Positions 1 to 8,551 of a stretch of 32,586 nt of DNA are shown here, piece by piece. The stretch's first letter is position 1. Every line of letters starts with the position of its first letter. Under the pieces are notes generated by a model. It did not search any database. It had not been told where the DNA came from and saw nothing but the letters and a program-made list of their open reading frames with translations. Made by a program: the position numbers and the translations under genes. Origin of the DNA: Actinomycetes bacterium (GTDB lineage Bacteria; Actinomycetota; Acidimicrobiia; Acidimicrobiales; Acidimicrobiaceae); assembly GCA_021784675.1 (NCBI GenBank), contig JAJYHR010000113.1:1-32586 (forward strand), given 5' to 3'.

Positions 1-54
1 GCCCAATCATCCACCAGCCCCTCGGGGCCGGACCAGTTGGTCGCGGTGGCGTGA
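1..54 (+). CDS. possible C-terminal end of an upstream CDS (partial)
   Basis: Frame +1 reads AQSSTSPSGPDQLVAVA* with TGA at 52-54, forming a GTGA overlap with the GTG start of the next ORF. Too short to identify. Confidence 0.25.
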   Translation, partial: AQSSTSPSGPDQLVAVA

Positions 55-998
55 GGACGGCGATGCCAAGTAACCCCAATCAAACGGCGGGGCCAGAAGC
101 CCCGTCCGTAAGGGCGGGGAGGTTCACTACCGAGGTGGTGATGATGAAGGATGGGGTGCCGATCCGGGTGGAGCTTTTTGGCGATCCCGGCCGGACCATC
201 CTGCTGGTGCATGGACTCGCCTCCAACGGTCGGCTTTGGTGGCCGGTCGCCCGCCTGCTTTCTCCCTACTTCCGGGTTGCCGTGCCGGACCTCAGGGGTC
301 ACGGGGCTTCGGGCGGGCAGGGAGGACCGCTCGGGATCGAACTGGCAACGGATGATCTGTTCCGGTGTGCAGAGGAGCTCTCGCTAGAAGTTGCTGCCGT
401 CGCCGGGCAATCGTGGGGAGCTGCCGTGGCCACCTGCTTCGCCCGCCGCCACCCCTCGGGGATAGAGCTGGTCGCGATGGTCGACGGGGTGCTGGAGAGG
501 TTGAGGGATCGCTTCGGCACCAAGGATGAGATGTTGCAGGCGCTCACGCCCCCCGACGTTGCCGGTATCTCCTGGGAGAGCCTCGGCGCCCGCCTTGGCG
601 AGCGGTATCGGGGCTTTCCCGAGGGAGCGGTGGAGGCGGCTCTGGGCAGCTTTTCTCGGGGGAGGGGGGGAGAGGTGGTTAGGAGCCTTCCGCTCCCGGA
701 TCACCTCCGCATTCTCTCCGATCTTTTCGAGTTCGACATGGTGGCGTGCGCTGGCGAAATCGAGGCAAGGTTACTGGTAATCGCCGCGCTATCGGGCAAT
801 CCTGCGGAAGATCGGCGGAAGCTCGAGGCCTCGCGCTGCTTGATCGAAGGGGCGGCGAGGGGTTCGCAGCTTCTTGGCATGGTGGCCGATCACGACGTGC
901 ACCTGCAGATGCCAGGCGTTGTCGGGGCGCAGCTGCTTGCTGCCCTGTGCTCGGGTGAGCTGGGTTTGGTTCCGGCTGATCCTAACGCAACGCTTTGA
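51..998 (+). CDS. alpha/beta hydrolase fold protein
   Basis: 315 aa; LLVHGLASNGRLWWPVA (oxyanion region), nucleophile elbow GQSWGA, PDLRGHGAS, C-terminal DHDVHLQMP. GTG start (51) or ATG (63). Confidence 0.8.
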   Translation: MRTAMPSNPNQTAGPEAPSVRAGRFTTEVVMMKDGVPIRVELFGDPGRTILLVHGLASNGRLWWPVARLLSPYFRVAVPDLRGHGASGGQGGPLGIELATDDLFRCAEELSLEVAAVAGQSWGAAVATCFARRHPSGIELVAMVDGVLERLRDRFGTKDEMLQALTPPDVAGISWESLGARLGERYRGFPEGAVEAALGSFSRGRGGEVVRSLPLPDHLRILSDLFEFDMVACAGEIEARLLVIAALSGNPAEDRRKLEASRCLIEGAARGSQLLGMVADHDVHLQMPGVVGAQLLAALCSGELGLVPADPNATL

Positions 999-1025
999 GC
1001 TTGACCGGAGCGCAATCCCCACCCC

Positions 1026-1045
1026 CGTGGATGGGGAGGTCCACG
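1026..1045 (+). other. short inverted repeat CGTGGA-N8-TCCACG downstream of the hydrolase ORF
   Basis: Perfect 6-bp arms 1026-1031 / 1040-1045, no T-tract. Confidence 0.35.
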
Positions 1046-1115
1046 CGGCGCAATCGATGGCACCGGTTCAAGCGGCCGCCGCTCTCACCTTGCGATCAGA
1101 GGCCGTGCCTAGCAT

Positions 1116-1140
1116 GGGACCGAAGGAATATGACGGTCCC
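1116..1140 (+). other. inverted repeat GGGACCG-N11-CGGTCCC upstream of pgi
   Basis: Perfect 7-bp arms 1116-1122 / 1134-1140, 55 nt before the pgi GTG start. Confidence 0.45.
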
Positions 1141-1194
1141 TGTGGAGGTGGAGATCGATCGGATAGGCTCTAACAAAGCATCAGGAGGTAAAGC

Positions 1195-2853
1195 GTGCCT
1201 TACCCGCTCATAGGGAGCTCTCCAATGGAGTTGGACGAATGGTCGGATCTGAAGCGATACGCCAGTGAGCTGAAGGGCGCGACTATCAGGGGGCTCTTCG
1301 AGGAGGATCCGGGACGGGCCGAGCGCCTCCGGTGCGTGGCCGGTTCTGCGGTCGTCGACTTCTCCAAGAACCTCATCGACAGCTCGGTGGTTGGAACCCT
1401 CGTACGGTTGGCGAGGCGCCGCGGGCTCGAGGATGCTATCGACGCGATGTGGTCGGGACGGGTTATCAATACCACCGAGAACCGGTCGGTGCTCCACGTC
1501 GCCTTGAGGATGCAAAATGGCCCCGCGCTCGTGGTTGCGGGAAGCGACGTTGTCGCCGAGGTAAACTCGGTGCTCGAACGGATGTCGGAGTTTGCCACGT
1601 CGGTCCGGAGTGGTGGATTCCGCGGGGCGACCGGAAGGCCGATAGCCACGGTGGTCAACATCGGGATCGGCGGGTCGTACCTCGGCCCGGAGATGGCCAC
1701 CTACGCGCTGGCGGACTACGCCACCAGGGATATCGACTTCAGGTTCGTCTCCAACATCGACCCGGCGGCGATCGCCTCGGTTATGGAGAGCTGCGATCCG
1801 GAGACGACGCTGTTCGTTGTTGCCTCCAAGACTTTCACCACTCTCGAGACCATGACCAACGCTCGCGTGGCGAGGCAATGGATTCTCGATCGGCTTGGAG
1901 ACCGGGAGGATGTGATCGCCCATCACTTCTGCGCGGTCTCTACCAACCTGGATCTCGTATCCGGCTTCGGAATCGATCCTGCCAACACCTTCGGATTCTG
2001 GGATTTCGTCGGCGGCCGGTACTCCGTCGACTCGGCGGTTGGACTCTCGCTGATGGTTGCGATCGGGCCCGAACGGTTCCGCTCCTTCCTCGCCGGTTTT
2101 GCCGAGATCGACGCTCATATGCGCTCGCAACCGCTCGAGAGCAACGTGCCGGTGCTGATGGGACTGCTTGCGGTGTGGTATCGGAACTTTTGGGGAGCGC
2201 AGACCCAGGCGATCCTTCCGTACTCCGAACGGCTGCGGCGCTTGCCGGCCTACCTGCAGCAGCTGGTGATGGAGTCGAACGGCAAGTCGGTGAGGCTCGA
2301 TGGCAGTGGGGTCGAGTACAATACCGGGGCGGTGATCTGGGGGGAGCCGGGAACGGACGGCCAGCACGCGTTTTACCAGCTTCTCCACCAGGGGACGACA
2401 CTGATTCCGGCAGATATCGTCCTCTTCGCCGAGCCGGTCGCGGGACCGCCGGACCAGCAGGATCTGCTGTTCGCAAACGGCGTTGCGCAGGCCGCGGCGT
2501 TGGCTTTTGGCCGCAGCGAGGCAGATCTGCGGGCTGCCGGGGTAGCCGAGGAGGTGATTCCCCACAAGCGGATGCCCGGCAACCGGCCGAGCACAGTGCT
2601 GCTGTTCCCCCAGCTCACGCCCAGAACTTTGGGGTCGCTGATCGCGCTCTACGAGCACTCGGTATTTACGCAAGGGGTGATCTGGGGGATAGATTCCTTC
2701 GATCAGTGGGGTGTCGAGCTCGGCAAGGAGATGGCGGCCGACCTGGTTGGTCCGCTGGTTGGCGCGAGGGCGCCCGACATCTCGGGGATGGATTCTTCCA
2801 CCGCCGGTCTGGTGGCGGCCTACCGGCGTCTGAGGGGGCGGCCAAACAGCTAG
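1195..2853 (+). CDS. pgi: glucose-6-phosphate isomerase
   Basis: 552 aa; VNIGIGGSYLGPEMATYAL, FVVASKTFTTLETMTNA, YLQQLVMESNGKSV. GTG start preceded by AGGAGG. Confidence 0.95.
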   Translation: MPYPLIGSSPMELDEWSDLKRYASELKGATIRGLFEEDPGRAERLRCVAGSAVVDFSKNLIDSSVVGTLVRLARRRGLEDAIDAMWSGRVINTTENRSVLHVALRMQNGPALVVAGSDVVAEVNSVLERMSEFATSVRSGGFRGATGRPIATVVNIGIGGSYLGPEMATYALADYATRDIDFRFVSNIDPAAIASVMESCDPETTLFVVASKTFTTLETMTNARVARQWILDRLGDREDVIAHHFCAVSTNLDLVSGFGIDPANTFGFWDFVGGRYSVDSAVGLSLMVAIGPERFRSFLAGFAEIDAHMRSQPLESNVPVLMGLLAVWYRNFWGAQTQAILPYSERLRRLPAYLQQLVMESNGKSVRLDGSGVEYNTGAVIWGEPGTDGQHAFYQLLHQGTTLIPADIVLFAEPVAGPPDQQDLLFANGVAQAAALAFGRSEADLRAAGVAEEVIPHKRMPGNRPSTVLLFPQLTPRTLGSLIALYEHSVFTQGVIWGIDSFDQWGVELGKEMAADLVGPLVGARAPDISGMDSSTAGLVAAYRRLRGRPNS

Positions 2854-2887
2854 GTGCTGTGGGCTGGCAGGTAGCGGTGTTAGCAGG

Positions 2888-2912
2888 GGTATGCGGGAGT
2901 TCCCGGCATACC
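2888..2912 (+). other. intercistronic stem-loop between pgi and tal
   Basis: GGTATGC GGG AGTT CCC g GCATACC; 7-bp outer arms plus 3-bp inner stem, no T-tract. Confidence 0.5.
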
Positions 2913-2930
2913 GTAAGGGATGGAGGAAGC

Positions 2931-4016
2931 ATGACGGCCATTGACGAACTGGTAGGCGAGGGGCAGAGCATCTGGCTGGACGCGATCTCACGACGCCTGC
3001 TCTCCTCGGGAACGTTGGCGAGGTACATAAACGATCTTCGGGTGACCGGTCTCACCTCGAACCCCTCCATCCTGTCGCACGCCATCGCGGGTTCTTCGGA
3101 CTACGACGCCTTGCTGGCGAAGGCGGCGCTGGAATCATCTGATCCAGAGGAGCTGGTCTACGAACTTGCGATCTGGGACCTTTCGGAAGCATCCGATCTG
3201 TTCATGCCGGTGTACTCGGCAACCGGCGGAAGGGACGGCTACGTATCCATCGAGGTGCCGCCGCAATTTGCCGCAGACTCCCGGCAGACGTTATTGTGGG
3301 CCCACCGGCTGCACGCGCGCTTTGCCAACCCCAACGTGATGATAAAGGTTCCTGGGACGCCCGCCGGTTTCGAGGCGGTAAGCCAGCTGATCTACGAGGG
3401 AATCCCGGTCAACGTCACCTTGCTCTTCGATGCCGGCCAGTACCGGGGGGCGTCCAGCGCCTATCTGGAGGGGATCGAGCGCCGGGAGGCCGAGGGGCTT
3501 GAGCTGGAGGTCGCCTCGGTGGCTTCGGTTTTCGTGTCGCGATGGGACGGAGCGATCGACACCCTGGTTCCGCCGGAGCTTTGCGCAAAGGCGGGGCTGG
3601 CGGTCATGCAGGAGATCTACGTCGCCTACCAGGAACTCCTGGACACTGCGCGGTCGCGCCGGCTGGAGGCTGGTGGCGCCCGTCCCCAGCGGCTTCTCTG
3701 GGCTTCGACATCGACCAAGAATCCGGACTTTCCGGATACCTACTATCTGGGGAAGCTGGCAGCTCCGGGGACCATCGATACCGTGCCCGAGAAGACTTTG
3801 CTGGCCTTTGCCGACCATGGCAGCGTCGATCCGGTTCTCGGCAGCTCCGTCTCCGCGGCGCGAGAGACCATCGCCGGGATCGTGGCGCACGGGGTGGACT
3901 TCGCGGAGATGGCGGTAACCCTCCAGCAGCAGGGGGCGGCGGCATTCGAGGCCGACTGGAGGTCGCTTACCGCCACGGTGGGCGGGAAGGTCCAAAAACT
4001 CGGCCAGTCCAGCTGA
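2931..4016 (+). CDS. tal: transaldolase
   Basis: 361 aa; VTGLTSNPSILSHAI, NVMIKVPGTPAGFEAV, GIPVNVTLLFDAGQY, LLWASTSTKNPDFPDTYY. ATG preceded by GGAGGAAGC. The listed 894-aa ORF is this gene plus an open non-coding frame through pgi. Confidence 0.95.
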   Translation: MTAIDELVGEGQSIWLDAISRRLLSSGTLARYINDLRVTGLTSNPSILSHAIAGSSDYDALLAKAALESSDPEELVYELAIWDLSEASDLFMPVYSATGGRDGYVSIEVPPQFAADSRQTLLWAHRLHARFANPNVMIKVPGTPAGFEAVSQLIYEGIPVNVTLLFDAGQYRGASSAYLEGIERREAEGLELEVASVASVFVSRWDGAIDTLVPPELCAKAGLAVMQEIYVAYQELLDTARSRRLEAGGARPQRLLWASTSTKNPDFPDTYYLGKLAAPGTIDTVPEKTLLAFADHGSVDPVLGSSVSAARETIAGIVAHGVDFAEMAVTLQQQGAAAFEADWRSLTATVGGKVQKLGQSS

Positions 4017-4123
4017 TCGGTCTTCGCCGGAGCGTGGCGAGGCGTTGAGAAGCTGGGCGTACTCGGCAGTAACACGGTTCTGGCGATCATAGCTTGAGTG
4101 CGCTTGCCCACCGGGAGATGTAG

Positions 4124-4166
4124 CGCCGCCGGCGAAGGGGGACCGGGTCTGACTCCCTTGTCGGCG
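4124..4166 (+). terminator. stem-loop downstream of tal, possible terminator
   Basis: CGCCG...CGGCG outer arms (4124-4128 / 4162-4166) with inner AAGGGGG/CTCCCTT stem; no convincing T-tract follows. Confidence 0.3.
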
Positions 4167-4413
4167 TTAAGTACTACTCAAAGTGGGGAGGTGAACGCTA
4201 ATACGCCCTCTTTTAGGTGGAAATTGCCGGCGCGGAGTTGAAGAATAAAGTGGAGCGAAAGTAGCGCGCGCCCTGCGAATTGTTGCGGGCTTAACGGGGA
4301 CACGATTGAGCGTTTTTGCAGCTAGTCAACGTATGTTGATGCGTTATTCTAGGTACGAGCGTGCTCGGCACCCGCGAAAGAGGTTCGAGTGATCGCGAGT
4401 CCAGGGAGGGTCA

Positions 4414-5310
4414 ATGACGGAGACTGCCATAGGACGGGCGCGTAGGTCTGCCGACAGGCCATTCTCCACCCAGCTTGATCTTGCTAAATGGCTTATCAGC
4501 AATATCGATGTACTCGGGGACGCAATAGGACTTGAGTTGGTCGGCTCCCTGGGATTGCAGATCGGTTCTGATATCCACCTTCTCGAGGATTCCCTCGCTC
4601 GCACCGTGCTGCTCGTGCCCGATTTGGGCAGCACGACCGACTTCGGTCTCGGGAGGTTGATTGGCGAGATGACAGCGAGCGGTGGCGCTCCCGTCGTCTG
4701 GATCGCCGAGGATCCGCTGCCGCGGCATCTTGCCGCCTGTTTGCGGCTGAACAGGAGCCAGCTCTTCGAGGTCTACCTGGCCAGGGTGCAGTTCATGGTG
4801 ACCGGCACCGGGATCGTCTTTCCGGTGCTGGCGGGCGTCCTCCGCCCTGAAGGCTCCGATCGGAACGACGAGGTTAGGCCGGTGCTACTCGATCGGCAGG
4901 CGAGACGGGCCAGATGGTGGAGGATGCTCGGGGAGACGCCCGGAGCGAAGATCGACTTTGGGCAGTTCCGGCCGGAGACTGCTACCGCCATCTTTCGGAG
5001 GATCCACAGCTCCAGCATCGGCTACGTGGTTGGGGAGTCCTCCTCTTCAGTTCAGGTGAGGGTGAGCACATGGAGCCGCGGAGACCAGCGCCCTGAGGCG
5101 AAGATCCTGGCGGCCCGGGCGGCGTTGGAGGAGGCTGCATCTCCGGAGATGCTCGTCGTTCACTCCAACCTGCAGGGTCAGCTACGCATCGATGTGTCGA
5201 TTCCGTGTGGCTTCAACTCCCCATCAGAGCTGTGGCCGGAGGGGCATGCGCGGCTGGTGGGCGCGTACCGGCGCGTTGCGCGGGTGGTGAAGGATGTGCT
5301 GCGGCGGTAG
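4414..5310 (+). CDS. DUF4268-like protein (divergent PD-(D/E)XK-like N-terminal domain), function unknown
   Basis: 298 aa; FSTQLDLAKWLISNIDVLGDAIGLELV...VLLVPDLGSTTDFGLGRLIGEMTASGGAPVVWIAED resembles the DUF4268 architecture (Wl-eNLDlLgeaLglel ... vvIENQlepTDHdHLGqLltYaagldaavviWIa). C-terminal part resembles the DUF4268 domain proper. By eye only. Confidence 0.55.
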   Translation: MTETAIGRARRSADRPFSTQLDLAKWLISNIDVLGDAIGLELVGSLGLQIGSDIHLLEDSLARTVLLVPDLGSTTDFGLGRLIGEMTASGGAPVVWIAEDPLPRHLAACLRLNRSQLFEVYLARVQFMVTGTGIVFPVLAGVLRPEGSDRNDEVRPVLLDRQARRARWWRMLGETPGAKIDFGQFRPETATAIFRRIHSSSIGYVVGESSSSVQVRVSTWSRGDQRPEAKILAARAALEEAASPEMLVVHSNLQGQLRIDVSIPCGFNSPSELWPEGHARLVGAYRRVARVVKDVLRR

Positions 5311-5331
5311 CTTGCGGCTGGGCCTCCCGGC

Positions 5332-5520
5332 CTAGGAGAGCCGGCGGATCGCCTCTTCGAGTTCGCGCACCAGCGAGCGGTTCAACGCCAGCGCTGACCG
5401 GAGCGACTGCGCGGGCGCCTCGTTGCGGGCCAGGTGCAGGTCGGACTCGATCTGCGCCAGCCGGCGACTGAGCTCTTCGTAGCTAGAGACCAGGGAGGAG
5501 ATTTCCGCCCGTTGCGACAC
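5332..5520 (-). CDS. small coiled-coil hypothetical protein (about 62 aa)
   Basis: GTG start at 5520: VSQRAEISSLVSSYEELSRRLAQIESDLHLARNEAPAQSLRSALALNRSLVRELEEAIRRLS; heptad-like Leu/Ile pattern; divergent from hisD. Confidence 0.6.
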   Translation of the reverse strand: MSQRAEISSLVSSYEELSRRLAQIESDLHLARNEAPAQSLRSALALNRSLVRELEEAIRRLS

Positions 5521-5545
5521 GTGCCACCCCCCAGACTGCTCGGGC

Positions 5546-5574
5546 TTCGACGACAAAGGGTATCGCATTAGACT
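5546..5574 (+). promoter_or_regulatory. candidate hisD-operon promoter (TTCGAC-N17-TAGACT)
   Basis: -35-like TTCGAC 5546-5551, 17-nt spacer, -10-like TAGACT 5569-5574, in the divergent intergenic region. Confidence 0.35.
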
Positions 5575-5625
5575 AGCGGGATGCCTGGCAACGACAGGTT
5601 TTGGTTCGTTGGTTAAGGAGATGCA

Positions 5626-6927
5626 GTGTCGGAATCGTCGCTCTCCCACTTGGATCTGCGTGGGATAGGGCGTCCTCTGGTCGAATCGGACATCCCGCGG
5701 CCGAACGCGGTAGTTCCGGGGACACTGGACACCGTACGGGAGATCGTGGCCGGAGTGCGGGACAGCGGAGACGACGCTGTGGCACGCTACACCGAGCGCT
5801 TCGACGGGATCAGGCTTGAGAGGATGATCTACGATCCCCGAGACTTTGAGGCTGCCTTCAAGCGAATCACCCAGCAGCTCCGGGATGCCCTGTCGGTCGC
5901 TGCGGAACAGATCCGCGCGGTATACCGGGAGGAGCTATTGTCCGAGCCGACCACTAAGAGCCGGGGCATCACCGTGGTCAGGCGCAGCGTCCCCGTCGGG
6001 AGGGCCGGGTGCTACGTTCCAGGAGGCGCCGCGCGCTACCCCTCATCAGTGCTGCACACCGCGGTAGTCGCCAAGGTTGCCGGCGTTGGGGAGGTTGTCG
6101 TCGCCACGCCTCCGATGGCGGACGGCTCCATCGATGATCCCACTCTGGCCGCGTGCCACGTGGCCGAGGTCGACTGGCTGGTTGCTTCGGGTGGGGCCCA
6201 GGCGATCGCTGCGATGGCCTTCGGCACCGAGTCCATCCCCAAGGTCGACGTGATCGTCGGCCCGGGGAACCTCTACGTTTCGCTGGCAAAACAGGAGGTC
6301 GCCCGGCACGTCGGCGTCCCCTCCGCCTTTGCAGGGCCTTCCGAGGTCGTGGTCGTCGCTGACGCTTCGGTGAAGCCGGTCTTTGCGGCTCTCGACGTTG
6401 CCGTGCAGGCCGAGCACGGACCGCACGGCCTGGCATGGATGGTCACCTGGGATCAGCGGTACGCTGGCGAGGTCGAGGCTGCGCTTGCCGCCTACCTCTG
6501 CGGCGCTCCCCGCGAGCGGGAGATACGGCAGACGCTCAGTACCGGCGGATACCTTGCGCTCGTCCGCGATCGCGAGCAGGCGATCGAGCTTGCCAACCTG
6601 ATCGCCCCCGAGCACCTGGAGCTTCTTTACCAAGGTGGGCTCGAGGACTCGTGCAAGGTGGAGAATGCGGGTGTCGTCTTTGTCGGACCCTATGCCAGCG
6701 CCGCCTTTGGCGACTACGTGGCCGGTCCCTCGCACGTTCTTCCTACCTACGGCACGGCTCGTTTCGCCAGCGTGCTCTCGATCGAGGACTTCACCAAGCG
6801 CTTGCACACCGTCGTGGTCGAGCACGAGGGGCTGCGCGATCTGGGGTGGGCGGTCGAGGAGCTCGCCGCCGTTGAGGGCCTCATCGCTCATGCGGAGTCG
6901 ATCGCGGTGCGGAGGCGGGGCGTATGA
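5626..6927 (+). CDS. hisD: histidinol dehydrogenase
   Basis: 433 aa; GRAGCYVPGGAARYPSSVLHTAV, KVDVIVGPGNLYVSLAK, AGPSEVVVVAD, IAPEHLELL, HAESIAVR. GTG start with TAAGGAG. Confidence 0.96.
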   Translation: MSESSLSHLDLRGIGRPLVESDIPRPNAVVPGTLDTVREIVAGVRDSGDDAVARYTERFDGIRLERMIYDPRDFEAAFKRITQQLRDALSVAAEQIRAVYREELLSEPTTKSRGITVVRRSVPVGRAGCYVPGGAARYPSSVLHTAVVAKVAGVGEVVVATPPMADGSIDDPTLAACHVAEVDWLVASGGAQAIAAMAFGTESIPKVDVIVGPGNLYVSLAKQEVARHVGVPSAFAGPSEVVVVADASVKPVFAALDVAVQAEHGPHGLAWMVTWDQRYAGEVEAALAAYLCGAPREREIRQTLSTGGYLALVRDREQAIELANLIAPEHLELLYQGGLEDSCKVENAGVVFVGPYASAAFGDYVAGPSHVLPTYGTARFASVLSIEDFTKRLHTVVVEHEGLRDLGWAVEELAAVEGLIAHAESIAVRRRGV

Positions 6928-7961
6928 TCGACCCGTCACTTTCTGGCGCAACGAGCGGCGCTTACCATTCGGTGCAGGTCAGCGTGGATGTTCGGCTTAA
7001 CGTCAACGAGTCTCCGCTCGCTCCTCCCGGCGGTTTCAGCGAGCGGTTGGGCGAGCGGTTGGCCACGCTCTCGCTCAACCGGTATCCAGATCGGGGGGCA
7101 AGGGAGGTCCGCGCCGCCATCGCTCGCCGCGAAGGCAGGTTGCCGGAGGAGGTCTTCGTCGCCAACGGCTCGAACGAGGTTCTCCAGACCCTGTTCCTGG
7201 CCTACGGCGGTCCGGATAGGAAGGTCTACCTGGCGCAGCCCACCTACGGGATGTACTCCCAGATTGCGAAGACCACCAGGACCGCAGTCGTCGAGGGCAG
7301 GAGGCGCGAGAACTGGAGGCTCGATCGCGGGGACATCATCGAAGCCGGCGCGGAGGTGGTGGTGATCTGCGATCCCAACAACCCCACCGGGTTGGAGGAG
7401 CTGGATGGGCTTTCCTCCATCGCGGCGGAGCGTCCGGGTTCGCTTTTCGTTGTCGACAGGGCGTATGGCGACTTCGCTGAGGGGCTTGAGCCGTGGCGGG
7501 GACCGAACGTGGTGGAGGTCAAGACCTTCTCCAAGGCCTTCGGCATGGCGGGGCTGCGGCTGGGTTACGCCATCGCCGAGCCTGAAGTCGTCGAGGTGCT
7601 CTACTCGGTGGTGCTTCCGTACCACCTTGATTCGCTCAAGCAGCAGGCTGCCCTGGTCGCCCTGGAGATGGAGGCGGAGCTGTCGTCGGTCGTCGGCGAG
7701 GTGAAAAGGGAACGGGATCTGCTGATGGACGAGCTCGATTCGCTTCCGGTCAGCTACTGGAGGAGCTCCGCCAACTTTGTTCTGTTTTCGCCCCGCAACC
7801 GGCAAGCGAGGGCGGTATGGTCGGCGCTGGTAGAGCGTTCGATCCTCGTCCGGGACTCCTCGACCTGGCCCGGTCTCGACAACACCCTTCGAGTAACCGT
7901 GGGCACGCCGGAGGAGAACGCTCTCTTTATCAAGGCACTCAGGGAGGTGTTGGCGGGTTGA
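6924..7961 (+). CDS. hisC: histidinol-phosphate aminotransferase
   Basis: 345 aa; LNVNESPLAPP, YPDRGAREVRAAIA, NGSNEVLQTLFLAYGG, CDPNNPTG, TFSKAFGMAGLRLGYAIA. ATGA overlap with hisD. Confidence 0.94.
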   Translation: MIDPSLSGATSGAYHSVQVSVDVRLNVNESPLAPPGGFSERLGERLATLSLNRYPDRGAREVRAAIARREGRLPEEVFVANGSNEVLQTLFLAYGGPDRKVYLAQPTYGMYSQIAKTTRTAVVEGRRRENWRLDRGDIIEAGAEVVVICDPNNPTGLEELDGLSSIAAERPGSLFVVDRAYGDFAEGLEPWRGPNVVEVKTFSKAFGMAGLRLGYAIAEPEVVEVLYSVVLPYHLDSLKQQAALVALEMEAELSSVVGEVKRERDLLMDELDSLPVSYWRSSANFVLFSPRNRQARAVWSALVERSILVRDSSTWPGLDNTLRVTVGTPEENALFIKALREVLAG

Positions 7962-8551
7962 GCAGGATCGGCAGCTACCGGCGCGATACTCGGGAGACCC
8001 GGGTATCGTGCGAGATCGACCTGGATGGCGGAGCCGCGGCGGTGAACACCCCGGTGCCGTTTTTCAGCCACATGATCGATCAGCTGGGCACCCACGGTCG
8101 CCTTGGGCTCACCGTTCAGGCAAGCGGAGACGTGGAGGTCGATGCGCATCACCTGGTGGAGGACGTTGGGATCTGCATGGGCAGGGCGCTGGCCGCGGCG
8201 CTTGGAAGCTATTCCGGGATCGCGCGCTTTGCCGACCGGACGGTGGGCCTGGACGAATCGCTGGTGCAGGTGGCGGTCGACCTTGGGGGTCGTGGCTACT
8301 ACGAGGGTTCGATCGGAGGGGTTGAGTCTCTCGGGCTCGGGGAGCCGGCCTTCTATATAGAGCACGCCCACGAGTTCTTCCGGGCTTTCGCCACCAACGG
8401 CGGATTCGGGTTGCATCTCCTATCGATCCGGGGTGGAAACACCCATCACCAGATCGAGGCGGCTTTCAAGGGCGTGGCTCGCGCCCTGCGGGACGCTGTT
8501 GCGATAGATGGGGAAGCGGTCCCCTCTACCAAGGGCGTTATCGGTGGGTAG
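7958..8551 (+). CDS. hisB: imidazoleglycerol-phosphate dehydratase
   Basis: FFSHMIDQLGTHGRLGL, DAHHLVEDVGICMGRAL, NTHHQIEAAFKGVARALRDA. TTG start inferred from the TTGA overlap with hisC; the listed ORF extends upstream out of family alignment. Confidence 0.94.
   Translation: MSRIGSYRRDTRETRVSCEIDLDGGAAAVNTPVPFFSHMIDQLGTHGRLGLTVQASGDVEVDAHHLVEDVGICMGRALAAALGSYSGIARFADRTVGLDESLVQVAVDLGGRGYYEGSIGGVESLGLGEPAFYIEHAHEFFRAFATNGGFGLHLLSIRGGNTHHQIEAAFKGVARALRDAVAIDGEAVPSTKGVIGG

Noticed and set aside
1332-2930. 894-aa + strand ORF extending tal upstream through pgi
   Set aside because: Only the part from ATG 2931 matches transaldolase; the upstream 533 codons are an Arg/Gly-rich alternate frame of pgi, a typical high-GC artefact.
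1096-2991. 631-aa minus-strand ORF antisense to pgi
   Set aside because: Arg/Pro/His-rich composition, no recognisable motif, fully inside pgi on the opposite strand; shadow ORF.
4120-4215. ydaO/c-di-AMP-type riboswitch upstream of the DUF4268-like gene
   Set aside because: GGGGAGGTGAA only superficially resembles the conserved GGGGUGAAUCC; the rest of the consensus is not found.
4414-5310. OpcA (glucose-6-phosphate dehydrogenase assembly protein), expected from synteny after tal
   Set aside because: The sequence does not resemble OpcA; it fits a DUF4268-like architecture better, and no zwf is adjacent.
6046-6951. 301-aa minus-strand ORF antisense to hisD, and similar ORFs such as 6936-7805, 9727-10572 and 11319-12428
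   Set aside because: Each lies within a well-supported his/trp gene on the opposite strand and has low-complexity composition without family motifs.
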